DNA from: Actinomadura opuntiae
Lineage (GTDB): Bacteria; Actinomycetota; Actinomycetes; Streptosporangiales; Streptosporangiaceae
Reading direction: 5' to 3'
Assembly (NCBI RefSeq): GCF_030283205.1
Contig: NZ_JASNWF010000021.1
Coordinates: 124,001-188,000, forward strand
DNA length: 64,000 nucleotides
The notes beneath the pieces were generated by a model. It was not told the DNA's origin. It saw only the letters and a list, made by a program, of their open reading frames with translations, and did not search any database. Position 1 is the stretch's first letter. Every line of letters starts with the position of its first letter. Made by a program: the position numbers and the translations under genes. Below are positions 26,733-35,234 of this stretch, piece after piece.

Positions 26733-27834
26733 CATCGCCGGCTGGTACGCGGCGGGGGAGGCGTTCGGGCTGGCGACGGTGGTGAACACCTTCCGCAGCG
26801 CGCCGCGTCCGGCGGGCGCGGCGATGGCGGTGTCGGCGGGCGGCGAGGTCGCGGGCAGCGTGTCCGGCGGCTGCGTCGAAGGCGCCGTCTACGAGCTGGC
26901 GCGGTCGGTGATGGACAGCGGGGAGCCGGTCGTCCAGCGCTACGGGGTCAGCGACGACGACGCGTTCGCGGTCGGGCTGACCTGCGGCGGGATCCTGGAC
27001 GTGCTGGTGGAGCCGGTGAGCCCCGCGACGTTCCCGCAGTTCCCGGAGGTCGCGGCGGCGATCGCGGCGCGCGAGCCGGTCGCGGTCGCGACGATCGTGG
27101 CGGGCCCCGGCCGGACCGGCGCGCGCCGCGTCGTCTGGCGGGACCGGGCGGCGGGCTCGCTGGCGCCCGGCGAGCCGCACGAGGCGCGGCTGAACGCGGC
27201 CGTCGACGACGACGCGCGCGGCATGCTCGCGCAGGGCCTCACCGGCCAGCGCCACTACGGCCGCGAGGGGGAGCGGCGGCTGGACGACCTCGCGGTGTTC
27301 GTGCAGTCGTTCGCGCCGCCGCCCCGGCTGCTGGTGTTCGGCGCGATCGACTTCGCGGCGGCGGTGGCGCGGATCGGCAAGTTCCTCGGCTACCACGTGA
27401 CGGTGTGCGACGCGCGGCCGGTGTTCGCGACGCCGAAGCGGTTCCCCGACGCCGACGAGGTCGTGGTGAAGTGGCCGCACAAGTACCTGGAGGAGTCCGG
27501 CGCGGAGATCGACGAGCGCACCGCGATCGCCGTCCTCACCCACGACCCGAAGTTCGACGTGCCGCTGCTGGAGGTGGCGCTGCGCACCCGCGCCGGGTAC
27601 GTCGGGGCGATGGGGTCGCGGCGCACCCACGACGACCGGCTCGCCCGGCTGCGCGAGGCGGGCCTGACCGGGGCGGAGCTGTCCCGGCTGCGCTCGCCGA
27701 TCGGCCTGGACCTCGGCGCGCGGACGCCGGAGGAGACCGCGGTGTCGATCGCGGCGGAGCTGGTGCAGCTGCGCTGGGGCGGTTCGGGGCGGCCGCTGAC
27801 CGACACCGGCGGCAGGATCCACGCCGGCCCGTGA
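26713..27834 (+). CDS. XdhC/CoxI-family Mo-hydroxylase maturation protein
   Basis: 373 residues. The N-terminal XdhC_CoxI domain shows TFRSAPRPAGAAMAVSAGG, SGGCVEGAVYELA and LTCGGILDVLVE. The C-terminal Rossmann domain shows LLVFGAIDFAAAVARIGKFLGY, ALRTRAGYVGAMGSRRTH and SPIGLDLGARTPEE. XdhC binds and sulfurates molybdenum cofactor before insertion into xanthine dehydrogenase-type enzymes. Third gene of the CoxD-CoxE-XdhC-MocA set. Confidence 0.93.
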   Translation: MRDVLDDIAGWYAAGEAFGLATVVNTFRSAPRPAGAAMAVSAGGEVAGSVSGGCVEGAVYELARSVMDSGEPVVQRYGVSDDDAFAVGLTCGGILDVLVEPVSPATFPQFPEVAAAIAAREPVAVATIVAGPGRTGARRVVWRDRAAGSLAPGEPHEARLNAAVDDDARGMLAQGLTGQRHYGREGERRLDDLAVFVQSFAPPPRLLVFGAIDFAAAVARIGKFLGYHVTVCDARPVFATPKRFPDADEVVVKWPHKYLEESGAEIDERTAIAVLTHDPKFDVPLLEVALRTRAGYVGAMGSRRTHDDRLARLREAGLTGAELSRLRSPIGLDLGARTPEETAVSIAAELVQLRWGGSGRPLTDTGGRIHAGP

Positions 27835-27855
27835 GCGGCGGGCTACCCTCGCGGG

Positions 27856-28458
27856 ATGACCGCGTATGAGTTGAGCCGGCACGGTGCCGGCTCCCCGGCC
27901 GGCCTGCTGCTCGCGGCGGGGGAGGGCAGCCGGCTCGGCCGGCCGAAGGCGCTGGTGGAGCTGGACGGCGAGCGCCTCGTCGACCGGGGCGTGCGGACGC
28001 TGCGCGACGGCGGCTGCGCCCCGGTGCTGGTGGTGGCGGGCGCCGCGCAGGTCGAGGTGATCGGCGCGGTGGTGGTGCCGAACCCGGACTGGCGGGACGG
28101 GATGGGCTCGTCGCTGCGCGCCGGGCTCGCCGCGCTGCCGCCCGGCTGCCCCGCGGTGGTCGTCGCGCTCGTCGACCAGCCGAAGGTCACCGCCGCCGCG
28201 GTCGCCCGGCTGATCGCCGCGCACGACGCGGGCGCGGAGATCGCGGTCGCCGCCTACGGCGGGGCGCCGCGCAACCCCGTCCTGCTGCGGGCGGCGCACT
28301 TCGCTGCGGTCGCCGAGGCCGCGGTCGGGGACATGGGCGCGCGCGGCTTCCTGCGCGCCCACCCCGAGCTGGTGACGCGCGTGCCGTGCGACGACGTGGC
28401 GTCCCCGGCCGACATCGACACCCCGGACGACCTCGCCGCCTTCACCGACGGGGCCTAG
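27856..28458 (+). CDS. MobA/MocA-like molybdenum cofactor nucleotidyltransferase
   Basis: 200 residues. Nucleotidyltransferase fold: GLLLAAGEGSRLGRPKALVEL (nucleotide-binding loop), then NPDWRDGMGSSLRAGL and VVALVDQPKVTAAAVARL. In Mo-hydroxylase clusters such proteins make the cytosine dinucleotide form of the cofactor (MCD), used by CO dehydrogenase-type enzymes. Context (after XdhC) fits. Its stop abuts the stop of the convergent DUF6986 gene. Confidence 0.88.
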   Translation: MTAYELSRHGAGSPAGLLLAAGEGSRLGRPKALVELDGERLVDRGVRTLRDGGCAPVLVVAGAAQVEVIGAVVVPNPDWRDGMGSSLRAGLAALPPGCPAVVVALVDQPKVTAAAVARLIAAHDAGAEIAVAAYGGAPRNPVLLRAAHFAAVAEAAVGDMGARGFLRAHPELVTRVPCDDVASPADIDTPDDLAAFTDGA

Positions 28459-29688
28459 TCAGGACGCGGGCAGGACGCTCTCGTCCAGGGCGCCGCAGTC
28501 GACGGCGCGGCGCAGCCGGTCGGTGAGCGCGCGGATCGTGGCGGGCTCGTCCAGGACGCCGCCGGTCGCGGCCTGCTCGTGCCAGGCGCGGACCCGGCCG
28601 ATCACCTCGTCGGCGCCGGTCAGGTGGAAGGCGTACACGGCGGCGTAGCGGCTCGGCAGGTGCGCGGGATGCAGGTCCCAGCCCTGGTAGAAGCCGTGCC
28701 GCAGCGAGTGCGCGACCTGCGCGGCGTGCGCCTGCCAGGTCGCGTTCACCTCGTCCGGGCCGTCGTTGCGCGGGACCGCGTTGGACGAGCCGTCCGACAG
28801 CCGCACGCCGGTGCCGGCGAACGCGACCTGCATGACGTGCCGGGCGAAGTCGCAGGCGGGGTGGTCGAGGCGCTGCTGCTCGGGCGGCAGCCCGAGCGCG
28901 GCGGTGTAGTCGAACACGCCGAAGTGCGCGGCGGTGAGCCGGCCCCCCGCGGCGGCCGCGATGCCCGGCAGCGCGATCCGGCCGTCCGGGTCGAAGATCG
29001 CCTCGGTGGTCTCCACCTGGATCTCGAACCGCAGGATGCCGGACGGCAGCCCGAGCGCGGTCTCCAGCCGGTCCAGGTACTCGGCGAACAGCGCGACGTG
29101 CTCGGCCGCGACGATCTTGGGGAAGGTGATGGTGAACCCGCCGGGCAGCCGGCCGAGCCGGTCGCGCAGCGCGGTGAGGAATCCGTCGAGGGTGCGCATC
29201 GCGCGGTCGTGGCCGCCGTCGGCGAACGACTTGATCCGCACGCCCCAGTAGTGCGGCAGCCCCTTGACCTGGTAGGCGGCGGCGACGGCCTCGACGACCT
29301 GCTCGATGTGCGCGTCCTCCTCGGCGTCGGAGCGCACGCCGTAGCCGTCCTCGAAGTCGATCCGCACGTCCTCGATCGGCTCGCGGGCGAGCTTGGCGGC
29401 GACCCGCTCGCGCACCGGGCCGGCGAGCTCGGGGTCGAGCCCGAACGCGGCGCCGAACGACCCGGCGCCGGGGGTGTGGGTGTTCAGCAGGCGCAGCGCC
29501 TCCGCGCCGAAGTCGGCCGGCGTCGAGCGGGAGAACCGGTCGGCCGGCACGTAGACGGTGTGCACCGGCTGGCGGCCGTCGGCGCCGCCGGGGAAGCGCT
29601 CGCGGTGCTCGTCGCGGACGGCGGCGATGCGCGCGGACAGGTCGTCGAACGAGGAGACGCTGAAGTTCACCCCGCCATGATCCCGCAA
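28459..29688 (-). CDS. DUF6986 / aldolase-like protein
   Basis: 409 residues from ATG 29688; a GTG six codons in is an alternative. TIM-barrel-like aldolase/citrate-lyase-like features: QPVHTVYVPADRF, PIEDVRIDFEDGYG, YWGVRIKSF, RFEIQVETTEAIF, THFGVFDY-like AAHFGVFDYTAAL and QGWDLHPAHLPSRYAAVYAF. I recognise this as the DUF6986 group, seen in Streptomyces near urate and allantoin genes. The reaction is not established here. It is divergent from the MFS gene across a region full of dyads. Confidence 0.75.
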   Translation of the reverse strand: MRDHGGVNFSVSSFDDLSARIAAVRDEHRERFPGGADGRQPVHTVYVPADRFSRSTPADFGAEALRLLNTHTPGAGSFGAAFGLDPELAGPVRERVAAKLAREPIEDVRIDFEDGYGVRSDAEEDAHIEQVVEAVAAAYQVKGLPHYWGVRIKSFADGGHDRAMRTLDGFLTALRDRLGRLPGGFTITFPKIVAAEHVALFAEYLDRLETALGLPSGILRFEIQVETTEAIFDPDGRIALPGIAAAAGGRLTAAHFGVFDYTAALGLPPEQQRLDHPACDFARHVMQVAFAGTGVRLSDGSSNAVPRNDGPDEVNATWQAHAAQVAHSLRHGFYQGWDLHPAHLPSRYAAVYAFHLTGADEVIGRVRAWHEQAATGGVLDEPATIRALTDRLRRAVDCGALDESVLPAS

Positions 29689-29704
29689 GACCCGGCCGAT
29701 TGTC

Positions 29705-29810
29705 AGGGGACGTCCCCTCCGAAGCCGGGGACGTGGACCGATTCCTCCGGCTTGGGGCTAGTATAACTAGCCGGGCGGCAAGTAAGTGGGTTCCCGTCCC
29801 GCGGGAACCC
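29705..29810. promoter_or_regulatory. Four dyad-symmetric sites between the DUF6986 and MFS genes
   Basis: Within about 105 bp: AGGGGACGTCCCCT (29705-29718, perfect), AAGCCGG/CCGGCTT (29722-29728 and 29747-29753), GGCTAGTATAACTAGCC (29756-29772, perfect 7-bp arms around ATA), and GGGTTCCC/GGGAACCC (29788-29810). The 17-bp palindrome is unusually AT-rich for this DNA and looks like a dimeric repressor operator. No regulator gene is next to it. Confidence 0.65.
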
Positions 29811-29825
29811 CAGGGGAAGGTGACC

Positions 29826-31412
29826 ATGACCGAACACGGGGCGGCCGAGCGCCCGGCGCTCAGCACCCGGCAGATCTACATCGCCATCTTCGGGCTGATG
29901 CTCGGGATGTTCCTGGCGATGCTCGACAACCTGATCGTCGGCACCGCGCTGCCCACGATCGTCGGCGACCTCGGCGGGCTGGAGCACCTGTCGTGGGTGG
30001 TGACCGCGTACACGCTGGCCACCGCCGCCGCCACCCCCATCTGGGGCAAGCTCGGCGACCTGTTCGGCCGCAAGGGCATGTTCATGACCTCGATCGTGGT
30101 GTTCCTGGTCGGGTCCATGCTGTCCGGGCTGTCGCAGAACATGGGCGAGCTGATCGGCTTCCGCGCGCTGCAGGGCCTCGGTGCGGGCGGGCTGATGGTC
30201 GGCGCGATGTCGATCATCGGCGACCTGGTGCCGCCGCGCGAGCGGGGCCGCTTCCAGGGGCTGATCGGCGCGATGATGCCGGTCGCGTTCGTCGGCGGCC
30301 CGCTGCTCGGAGGCTTCCTCACCGACCACCTGAGCTGGCGGTGGGCCTTCTACGTGAACGTGCCGATCGGCGCGGTCGCGCTGCTGGTCATCGCGTTCGG
30401 GATGCGGCTGCACACCGTCCGCATCAAGGCCCGCATCGACTACCTCGGCGCGGCCCTGCTGACCGTCGGGATCGTCTGCGTCACGCTGGTGGCCAGCTGG
30501 GGCGGCTCGCAGTACCCGTGGGGGTCCGCGCGGATCATCGCGCTGGCCGTCGTCGGCGTCGCCGCGCTCGTGGTCTTCGTGTTCGCCGAGAACCGGGCGC
30601 CCGAGCCGATCCTGCCGCCGCGGCTGTTCCGCAGCCGCAACTTCACCGCCGCGCAGATCCTCAGCTTCATGGTCGGCGCCGCGATGTTCGGCGCGGTGAA
30701 CTACCTGCCGCTCTACATGCAGACCGTCCAGGGCGCGAGCCCGACCACCAGCGGGCTGCTGCTGCTCCCGCTGATGTTCGGGATGCTCGCCATGATGTTG
30801 CTCAGCGGCCAGCTCATCACCCGCACCGGCCGCTACCGGCACTATCCGATCATCGGCGGCGCGGTGCTGACCGGCGGGATGCTGCTCCTGCTGATGCTGA
30901 AGGTCGACACCAGCACGCTCACCAGCTCGTTCCTGACGATGGGCGTCGGCCTCGGAATGGGGCTGATCATGCAGAACACGATGCTGGTCACCCAGAACAG
31001 CGTCGAGCTGCGCGACATGGGCTCGGCCAGCGGGTCGGTCACGCTGTTCCGCACGATCGGCGGCTCGCTGGGCGTGGCGCTGCTCGGCTCGGTCTACAAC
31101 AACCGGTTCGAGGACGAGCTCGTGCGCAGGATCGGCCCCGAAGCCGGGCACAAGCTCGCCTCCGGCGGCCAGCACGTCACCCCGGACATGCTGAAGACGC
31201 TCCCCGCCACGGTCCGCAACGCGTTCGAGGCCGGCGTCACCAGCGGCGTCCACGGCATCGCCATCGGCGGGACGGTGCTCGCGGCGATCGCGTTCGCCGT
31301 CGCGTGGTTCATCAAGGAGGTCCCGCTGCGCGGCAGCGGCCCGGCCGCCAAGCCCCCCGCCGACACCGTCCCCGCCGAGGACCCGGTCGCCACTGCGCCG
31401 CCGGCCGGCTAG
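29826..31412 (+). CDS. MFS exporter, DHA2 (14-helix) drug/proton antiporter family
   Basis: 528 residues from ATG 29826. Fourteen hydrophobic segments. Motif A is GKLGDLFGRKGMF; motif C-like GGPLLGGFLTDHLSWRW is typical of EmrB/QacA proteins; LDNLIVGTALPTI is the N-terminal DHA2 signature. Probable efflux of a toxic compound or metabolite. A perfect palindrome 54 bases upstream suggests repressor control. Its TAG shares bases with the convergent epimerase stop (CTAG). Confidence 0.92.
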   Translation: MTEHGAAERPALSTRQIYIAIFGLMLGMFLAMLDNLIVGTALPTIVGDLGGLEHLSWVVTAYTLATAAATPIWGKLGDLFGRKGMFMTSIVVFLVGSMLSGLSQNMGELIGFRALQGLGAGGLMVGAMSIIGDLVPPRERGRFQGLIGAMMPVAFVGGPLLGGFLTDHLSWRWAFYVNVPIGAVALLVIAFGMRLHTVRIKARIDYLGAALLTVGIVCVTLVASWGGSQYPWGSARIIALAVVGVAALVVFVFAENRAPEPILPPRLFRSRNFTAAQILSFMVGAAMFGAVNYLPLYMQTVQGASPTTSGLLLLPLMFGMLAMMLLSGQLITRTGRYRHYPIIGGAVLTGGMLLLLMLKVDTSTLTSSFLTMGVGLGMGLIMQNTMLVTQNSVELRDMGSASGSVTLFRTIGGSLGVALLGSVYNNRFEDELVRRIGPEAGHKLASGGQHVTPDMLKTLPATVRNAFEAGVTSGVHGIAIGGTVLAAIAFAVAWFIKEVPLRGSGPAAKPPADTVPAEDPVATAPPAG

Positions 31413-32314
31413 CCGGCCCGGACGCCCCAGGTGCCGGTGAACCGCTCGCCCGGCTTGAGGTCGACCAGGCCCTCGCCCGACGCGAACGCGTTGGGCGGGC
31501 AGGTCATCGGCTCCACGCCGAGGCCCGCGCGGGGGTCCGGGGCGTTGTCGGCGGTGTAGATCTCCATCCAGGGGTGCGCGTCGTCGGCCCACAGCCGGAC
31601 GGTCCGGCCGTTGCCGGCGAGCGTCACCCAGGCGAGCCCGCCGTCGTCGCGGCGCACCCCGGCGAACGCGTTGTCGATCTTCCGTGCGCCGAGCACCGGC
31701 CCGTCCCGCAGGTCGTGGTCGGTGCCGGTGACGTCGGCGTCCCCGCCGTCCGGGATCATCCGGTCGTTCACCGGGATGTAGCGGTCGGCGCGCAGCGTCA
31801 CGGTGCACTCGTCGATCGGCACGCCGACCGTGAGGTAGGGGTGCGCGCCGTGCCCGTACGGCGCCGTCCGGGTGCCGGCGTTCACGGCCGTCATCCGGAC
31901 GCGCAGGCCGTCCGCCGCGTCGAGGGTGTACTCGGCCTCCAGGTCCAGGCGGAACGGGTAGCCGGCCGTGCCGAGCAGCCGGTGCGTCAGCCTGACCCGG
32001 TCGCCGGCGTGCTCGGCGACCCGCCAGGCCGCCCACCGGACGAGCCCGTGGATCGCGCAGTCCAGCTCCGGCTCGGACACGTCCAGCTGGTAGGCGGTGC
32101 CGCCGTAGGTGTAGCGGCCGCGGTCGACGCGGTTCGGCCACGGGATCAGCAGGTGCCCGAACGCGGCGGGCGCGGGCTCGTCGGCGCCGTGCGACAGCAC
32201 CAGCGGCCGCCCCTCGTGCGTCAGCTCGCGCAGGCTCGCGCCCGACTCGGTGATGACGGCCCGGTAGGGCCCGGCGCCGATGGCGTACTGCTCTCCGGTG
32301 ATCGACTCGGTCAT
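31409..32314 (-). CDS. Aldose 1-epimerase family protein
   Basis: 301 residues from ATG 32314. Galactose-mutarotase fold: AFGHLLIPWPNRVDRGRYTY, AIHGLVRWAAW (His), YGHGAHPYLTVG (catalytic His) and the PMTCPPNAF region with VEPM supplying the C-terminal acid. Interconverts sugar anomers. Lies 29 bp downstream of the DUF1116 gene on the same strand, so it may be the last gene of the allFGH-like operon, but a direct link to nucleobase use is not obvious. Confidence 0.88.
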   Translation of the reverse strand: MTESITGEQYAIGAGPYRAVITESGASLRELTHEGRPLVLSHGADEPAPAAFGHLLIPWPNRVDRGRYTYGGTAYQLDVSEPELDCAIHGLVRWAAWRVAEHAGDRVRLTHRLLGTAGYPFRLDLEAEYTLDAADGLRVRMTAVNAGTRTAPYGHGAHPYLTVGVPIDECTVTLRADRYIPVNDRMIPDGGDADVTGTDHDLRDGPVLGARKIDNAFAGVRRDDGGLAWVTLAGNGRTVRLWADDAHPWMEIYTADNAPDPRAGLGVEPMTCPPNAFASGEGLVDLKPGERFTGTWGVRAG

Positions 32315-32343
32315 GTCCCGGACGGTACCCCGACCCGGACCCG

Positions 32344-33756
32344 CTACGCGATCTCCGCGAGCGCGTGCAGGGCGGCGCCGAACGCGTTCGACGGCGGTTC
32401 GACGATCCCGGCGCCGACCTGGCCGGTCCCGGCCTCCCGGCCGGCGATCCCGGTGTCGATGACGGGCAGGATCCCGGTCCGCACGACCCGCGTCACGTCG
32501 ATCCCGGCCGGGGTGCCGCGGAACGACAGCAGCGGGATCTGCAGCACCGGGTGCTCGGCGAGGGTGATCTCGTACATCCGCTGCGTCGCGGCGACCGCGT
32601 CCGGCACCTCGCCGCCGACGAACCGGACGATCGCCGGCGCGGCGGCCAGCGCGAACCCGCCGATCCCGGCCGTCTCGGTGATCGCCGAGTCGCCGATGTC
32701 GGGGTTGGCGTCGGCCGGGCCGTACCCGCCGAGGTACAGCCCGTCGGGCACCCCGGCCGGGCCGGTGAACCAGCGGTCGCCCGTCCCCGCCACCTGGATG
32801 CCGAAGTCGGTGCCGTTGCGGGACATCGCCACGACCATGCTCGACCCCGGGACGTTCCGCGCCGCGTCCGCGCACGCCTTCGCCGCCGCCATCCCGGCGT
32901 TCAGGAAGAAGTGGTCGTTGCCGGCGGCGAACCGCAGCGCCTCGGCGGCCCGGTCGCGCGGCACCTCCTCGGCGGCGGCGAGGTCCGGCGCCAGCTCGCG
33001 CAGCAGCAGCGACGTCGCCGCCCGGTTCCGGTTGTGCAGCTCGTCGCCCATCTGCAGCGCCTGCGCGACGATGGCCATCAGGTCGACCGGCCCGTGCCGC
33101 CGCACGGCCGCCCGCAGCGCCGGGCCGAGCACCTCGCCCATCCAGGCCAGCCGCTCGATCACCTCCGGCCCGTACGCCCCGTACCGCAGCACCTTGCCGA
33201 GCCCCTCGTTCAGCGAGCAGCACGCGGTGCCGCCGTGCTCGGCGTCCTCCACGACCAGCATCCACATCGACGGGGACACCACGCCCGCCATCGGCCCGAC
33301 CGCGCCGTGGTGGTGGCACGGCTCCAGCACCGCCGCGCCGCGCTCCAGCTCCCGCTCGGCGCCGCGCGGCGTCTCGGCGAGACCTTCGAGCATCATCGCG
33401 CCGATCAGCGCGCCGCGCATCGGTCCGGACGCCCGGTCCCACTCCAGCGGCGGGCCCGCGTGCAGGAACGTCCCCTTCTCCAGCCCGAGGACCTCGCGGG
33501 CCGGGCGGACGTCCACCAGATGCGGCCGCGCCGTCGTCATCCGCCGGACCGCCTCGGCGTTGGCCGCCGCGTGCCGCGGATCGCCGAGCACCGCCGCCAG
33601 CGCCGCCTCGGTGCCGGCCGGCGGGGGCCGCCAGTCGACCCTCCGCACCGGCACGGCCTGGTCCGCCAGCGCGTCCGCGAGCACCTCCACGCCCGCCGCG
33701 ACGACCCGCGGCTCCCGCGTGAGCAGCCCGCCGAGCGGTGGCCGCGCGTCCGTCAT
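32344..33756 (-). CDS. DUF1116 protein, oxamate carbamoyltransferase subunit-like (AllG/YlbE)
   Basis: 470 residues. DUF1116 features: LEKGTFLHAGPPLEWDRASGPMRGALIGA, EPCHHHGAVGPMAGVVSPSMW, MGDELHNRNRAATSL, GNDHFFLNAGMAAAK and SRNGTDFGIQVAGTGDRWF read as successive conserved blocks. In E. coli the trio FdrA-YlbE-YlbF (AllF-AllG-AllH) forms oxamate carbamoyltransferase of allantoin catabolism. The start overlaps the FdrA stop (ATGA). Family call strong; substrate inferred. Confidence 0.88.
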   Translation of the reverse strand: MTDARPPLGGLLTREPRVVAAGVEVLADALADQAVPVRRVDWRPPPAGTEAALAAVLGDPRHAAANAEAVRRMTTARPHLVDVRPAREVLGLEKGTFLHAGPPLEWDRASGPMRGALIGAMMLEGLAETPRGAERELERGAAVLEPCHHHGAVGPMAGVVSPSMWMLVVEDAEHGGTACCSLNEGLGKVLRYGAYGPEVIERLAWMGEVLGPALRAAVRRHGPVDLMAIVAQALQMGDELHNRNRAATSLLLRELAPDLAAAEEVPRDRAAEALRFAAGNDHFFLNAGMAAAKACADAARNVPGSSMVVAMSRNGTDFGIQVAGTGDRWFTGPAGVPDGLYLGGYGPADANPDIGDSAITETAGIGGFALAAAPAIVRFVGGEVPDAVAATQRMYEITLAEHPVLQIPLLSFRGTPAGIDVTRVVRTGILPVIDTGIAGREAGTGQVGAGIVEPPSNAFGAALHALAEIA

Positions 33757-35234
33757 CGCGTGCTTCCTCCCGTGCCGCCGTCCTGCGGGTGCGGCCCCTG
33801 CACCAGCGCGACCGCGTGCCGCGCCGCCTGCGCGTTCGAGGCGAACACCGCCGCGCCCGCGTCCCGCAGCGCCTCGGCCTGCCGGTCGCGGTCCTGCGGA
33901 TCGGCGCGCGTCCCGCACAGCGACACCACCACCGCCAGGTCGGAACGGTCCCGCAGCGCGGCGGCGACGGCCGGCGCCAGCGCCGCGGCCGGGTCGGGAT
34001 CGGCGCCGTGGCCGAGCACCACGTCCAGCAGCAGCACCCCGCACGCCGCGTCGCCCGCCGCGCCGGCGAGCGCCTCCAGCCGCAGCGTCGGATCGATCAT
34101 CGGGTGCGGGCGGCCCCGGGTGTAGGCGTCGTCGCCGAAGTCGGTGAACCGGTGCCCGCGCGCCTCCAGGTCCCAGCCGAGCGCCTCCCGCGCGATCACC
34201 TCGGCCTCGTCGCGCAGCGTCCCGCCGGCGAACAGCCCGCGCAGCGCCCGCCCGGCCGGCACCCGCGCCGCCGCCGGCGCGGGCCAGCGCGGCCACTGCG
34301 GGACGGGCAGCCCGAGCGCCTTCAGCGCCTTCTCCACCGCCCGCGTCAGATCGTCCTCGCCGGGCGTCGGCAGCGCGAACACCACCGGGGTGTCCAGCCG
34401 CCGCGCGGCCTCCCGGATCAGGTCCGCGACCTGCGGCGCCGGCGGCTTGGACACCAGCACGATCAGCCCGGTGCCCGGATCGGCGTCCAGCGCGGCCAGC
34501 GCCGCCAGCGCCGACCGCCCGCTGACCTCCGGCGACAGGTCGCGCCCGCCGACCCCGAGGACGTGGCCGACCCCGGCGCCCGCCGCGTCCAGCAGGCACA
34601 TCACCTGCTGCGCGCCCGTGCCGGACGCCGCGACCACGCCGACCGGTCCCGGCCGCACCGCGTTGGCGAACCCGAGCCCGGCGCCGCAGACCACCGCCGT
34701 CCCGCAGTCCGGGCCCATCACGATCAGCCCGCGCCGCGCCGCCGCCTCCTTCAGCGCGATCTCCTGCGCGACCGGCACGTTGTCACTGAAGATCATCACG
34801 TTGAGGCCGGCGTCCAGCGCGTCCATCGCCTCGGGGAACACGTGCGGCCCCGGCACCGACACCAGCGCGACCGACGCCTCGCCGCGCGCCGCGGCGGACG
34901 CCGTCGTCCGCGGAGCGGGCGGGGCGCCGAGCAGTCCATCGGGCGCGCCGCCGTCCGGGGCGTGCGCGGCCTCGCGCAGCAGACCCTCCAGCGCGTCCCG
35001 CGCCCCGTCGAGGCCGCCGTCGTCCGCCCGGATCGCGACGACCAGGTCCGCCGGGCCCGCGTCCGCCGGCACCGCGAAGCCCATCCGGGCCAGCATCTCC
35101 AGGTTGAGCTCGGTGCCCATCGCCGTCATCGCCGCCGACACGCCCGCCCGCTGCGACAGCAGCCGGCTCACCCGCATCAGGGTGACCGAATCGCGGTAGC
35201 CCCCCCGCCGCACCTCGACCCAGTCAGCGCTCAT
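33753..35234 (-). CDS. FdrA-family protein, oxamate carbamoyltransferase subunit-like (AllF)
   Basis: 493 residues. Succinyl-CoA synthetase alpha-like fold: MRVSRLLSQRAGVSAAMTAMGTELN, SVPGPHVFPEAMDAL, LIVMGPDCGTAVV, VGVVAASGTGAQQVMCLL (phosphate-binding loop), and a second half with RALRGLFAGGTLRDEA and HPMIDPTLRLEAL. E. coli FdrA is slightly longer, near 555. It overlaps DUF2877 upstream and DUF1116 downstream by ATGA, so the three subunits are co-translated. Confidence 0.9.
   Translation of the reverse strand: MSADWVEVRRGGYRDSVTLMRVSRLLSQRAGVSAAMTAMGTELNLEMLARMGFAVPADAGPADLVVAIRADDGGLDGARDALEGLLREAAHAPDGGAPDGLLGAPPAPRTTASAAARGEASVALVSVPGPHVFPEAMDALDAGLNVMIFSDNVPVAQEIALKEAAARRGLIVMGPDCGTAVVCGAGLGFANAVRPGPVGVVAASGTGAQQVMCLLDAAGAGVGHVLGVGGRDLSPEVSGRSALAALAALDADPGTGLIVLVSKPPAPQVADLIREAARRLDTPVVFALPTPGEDDLTRAVEKALKALGLPVPQWPRWPAPAAARVPAGRALRGLFAGGTLRDEAEVIAREALGWDLEARGHRFTDFGDDAYTRGRPHPMIDPTLRLEALAGAAGDAACGVLLLDVVLGHGADPDPAAALAPAVAAALRDRSDLAVVVSLCGTRADPQDRDRQAEALRDAGAAVFASNAQAARHAVALVQGPHPQDGGTGGSTR

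Noticed and set aside
29786..34147. A 1453-codon plus-strand frame spanning the MFS gene and three opposite-strand genes
   Set aside because: Composition is Arg/Pro/Ala/Gly-rich and it overlaps four well-supported genes in other frames; long GC-rich frames without stops are expected by chance here.
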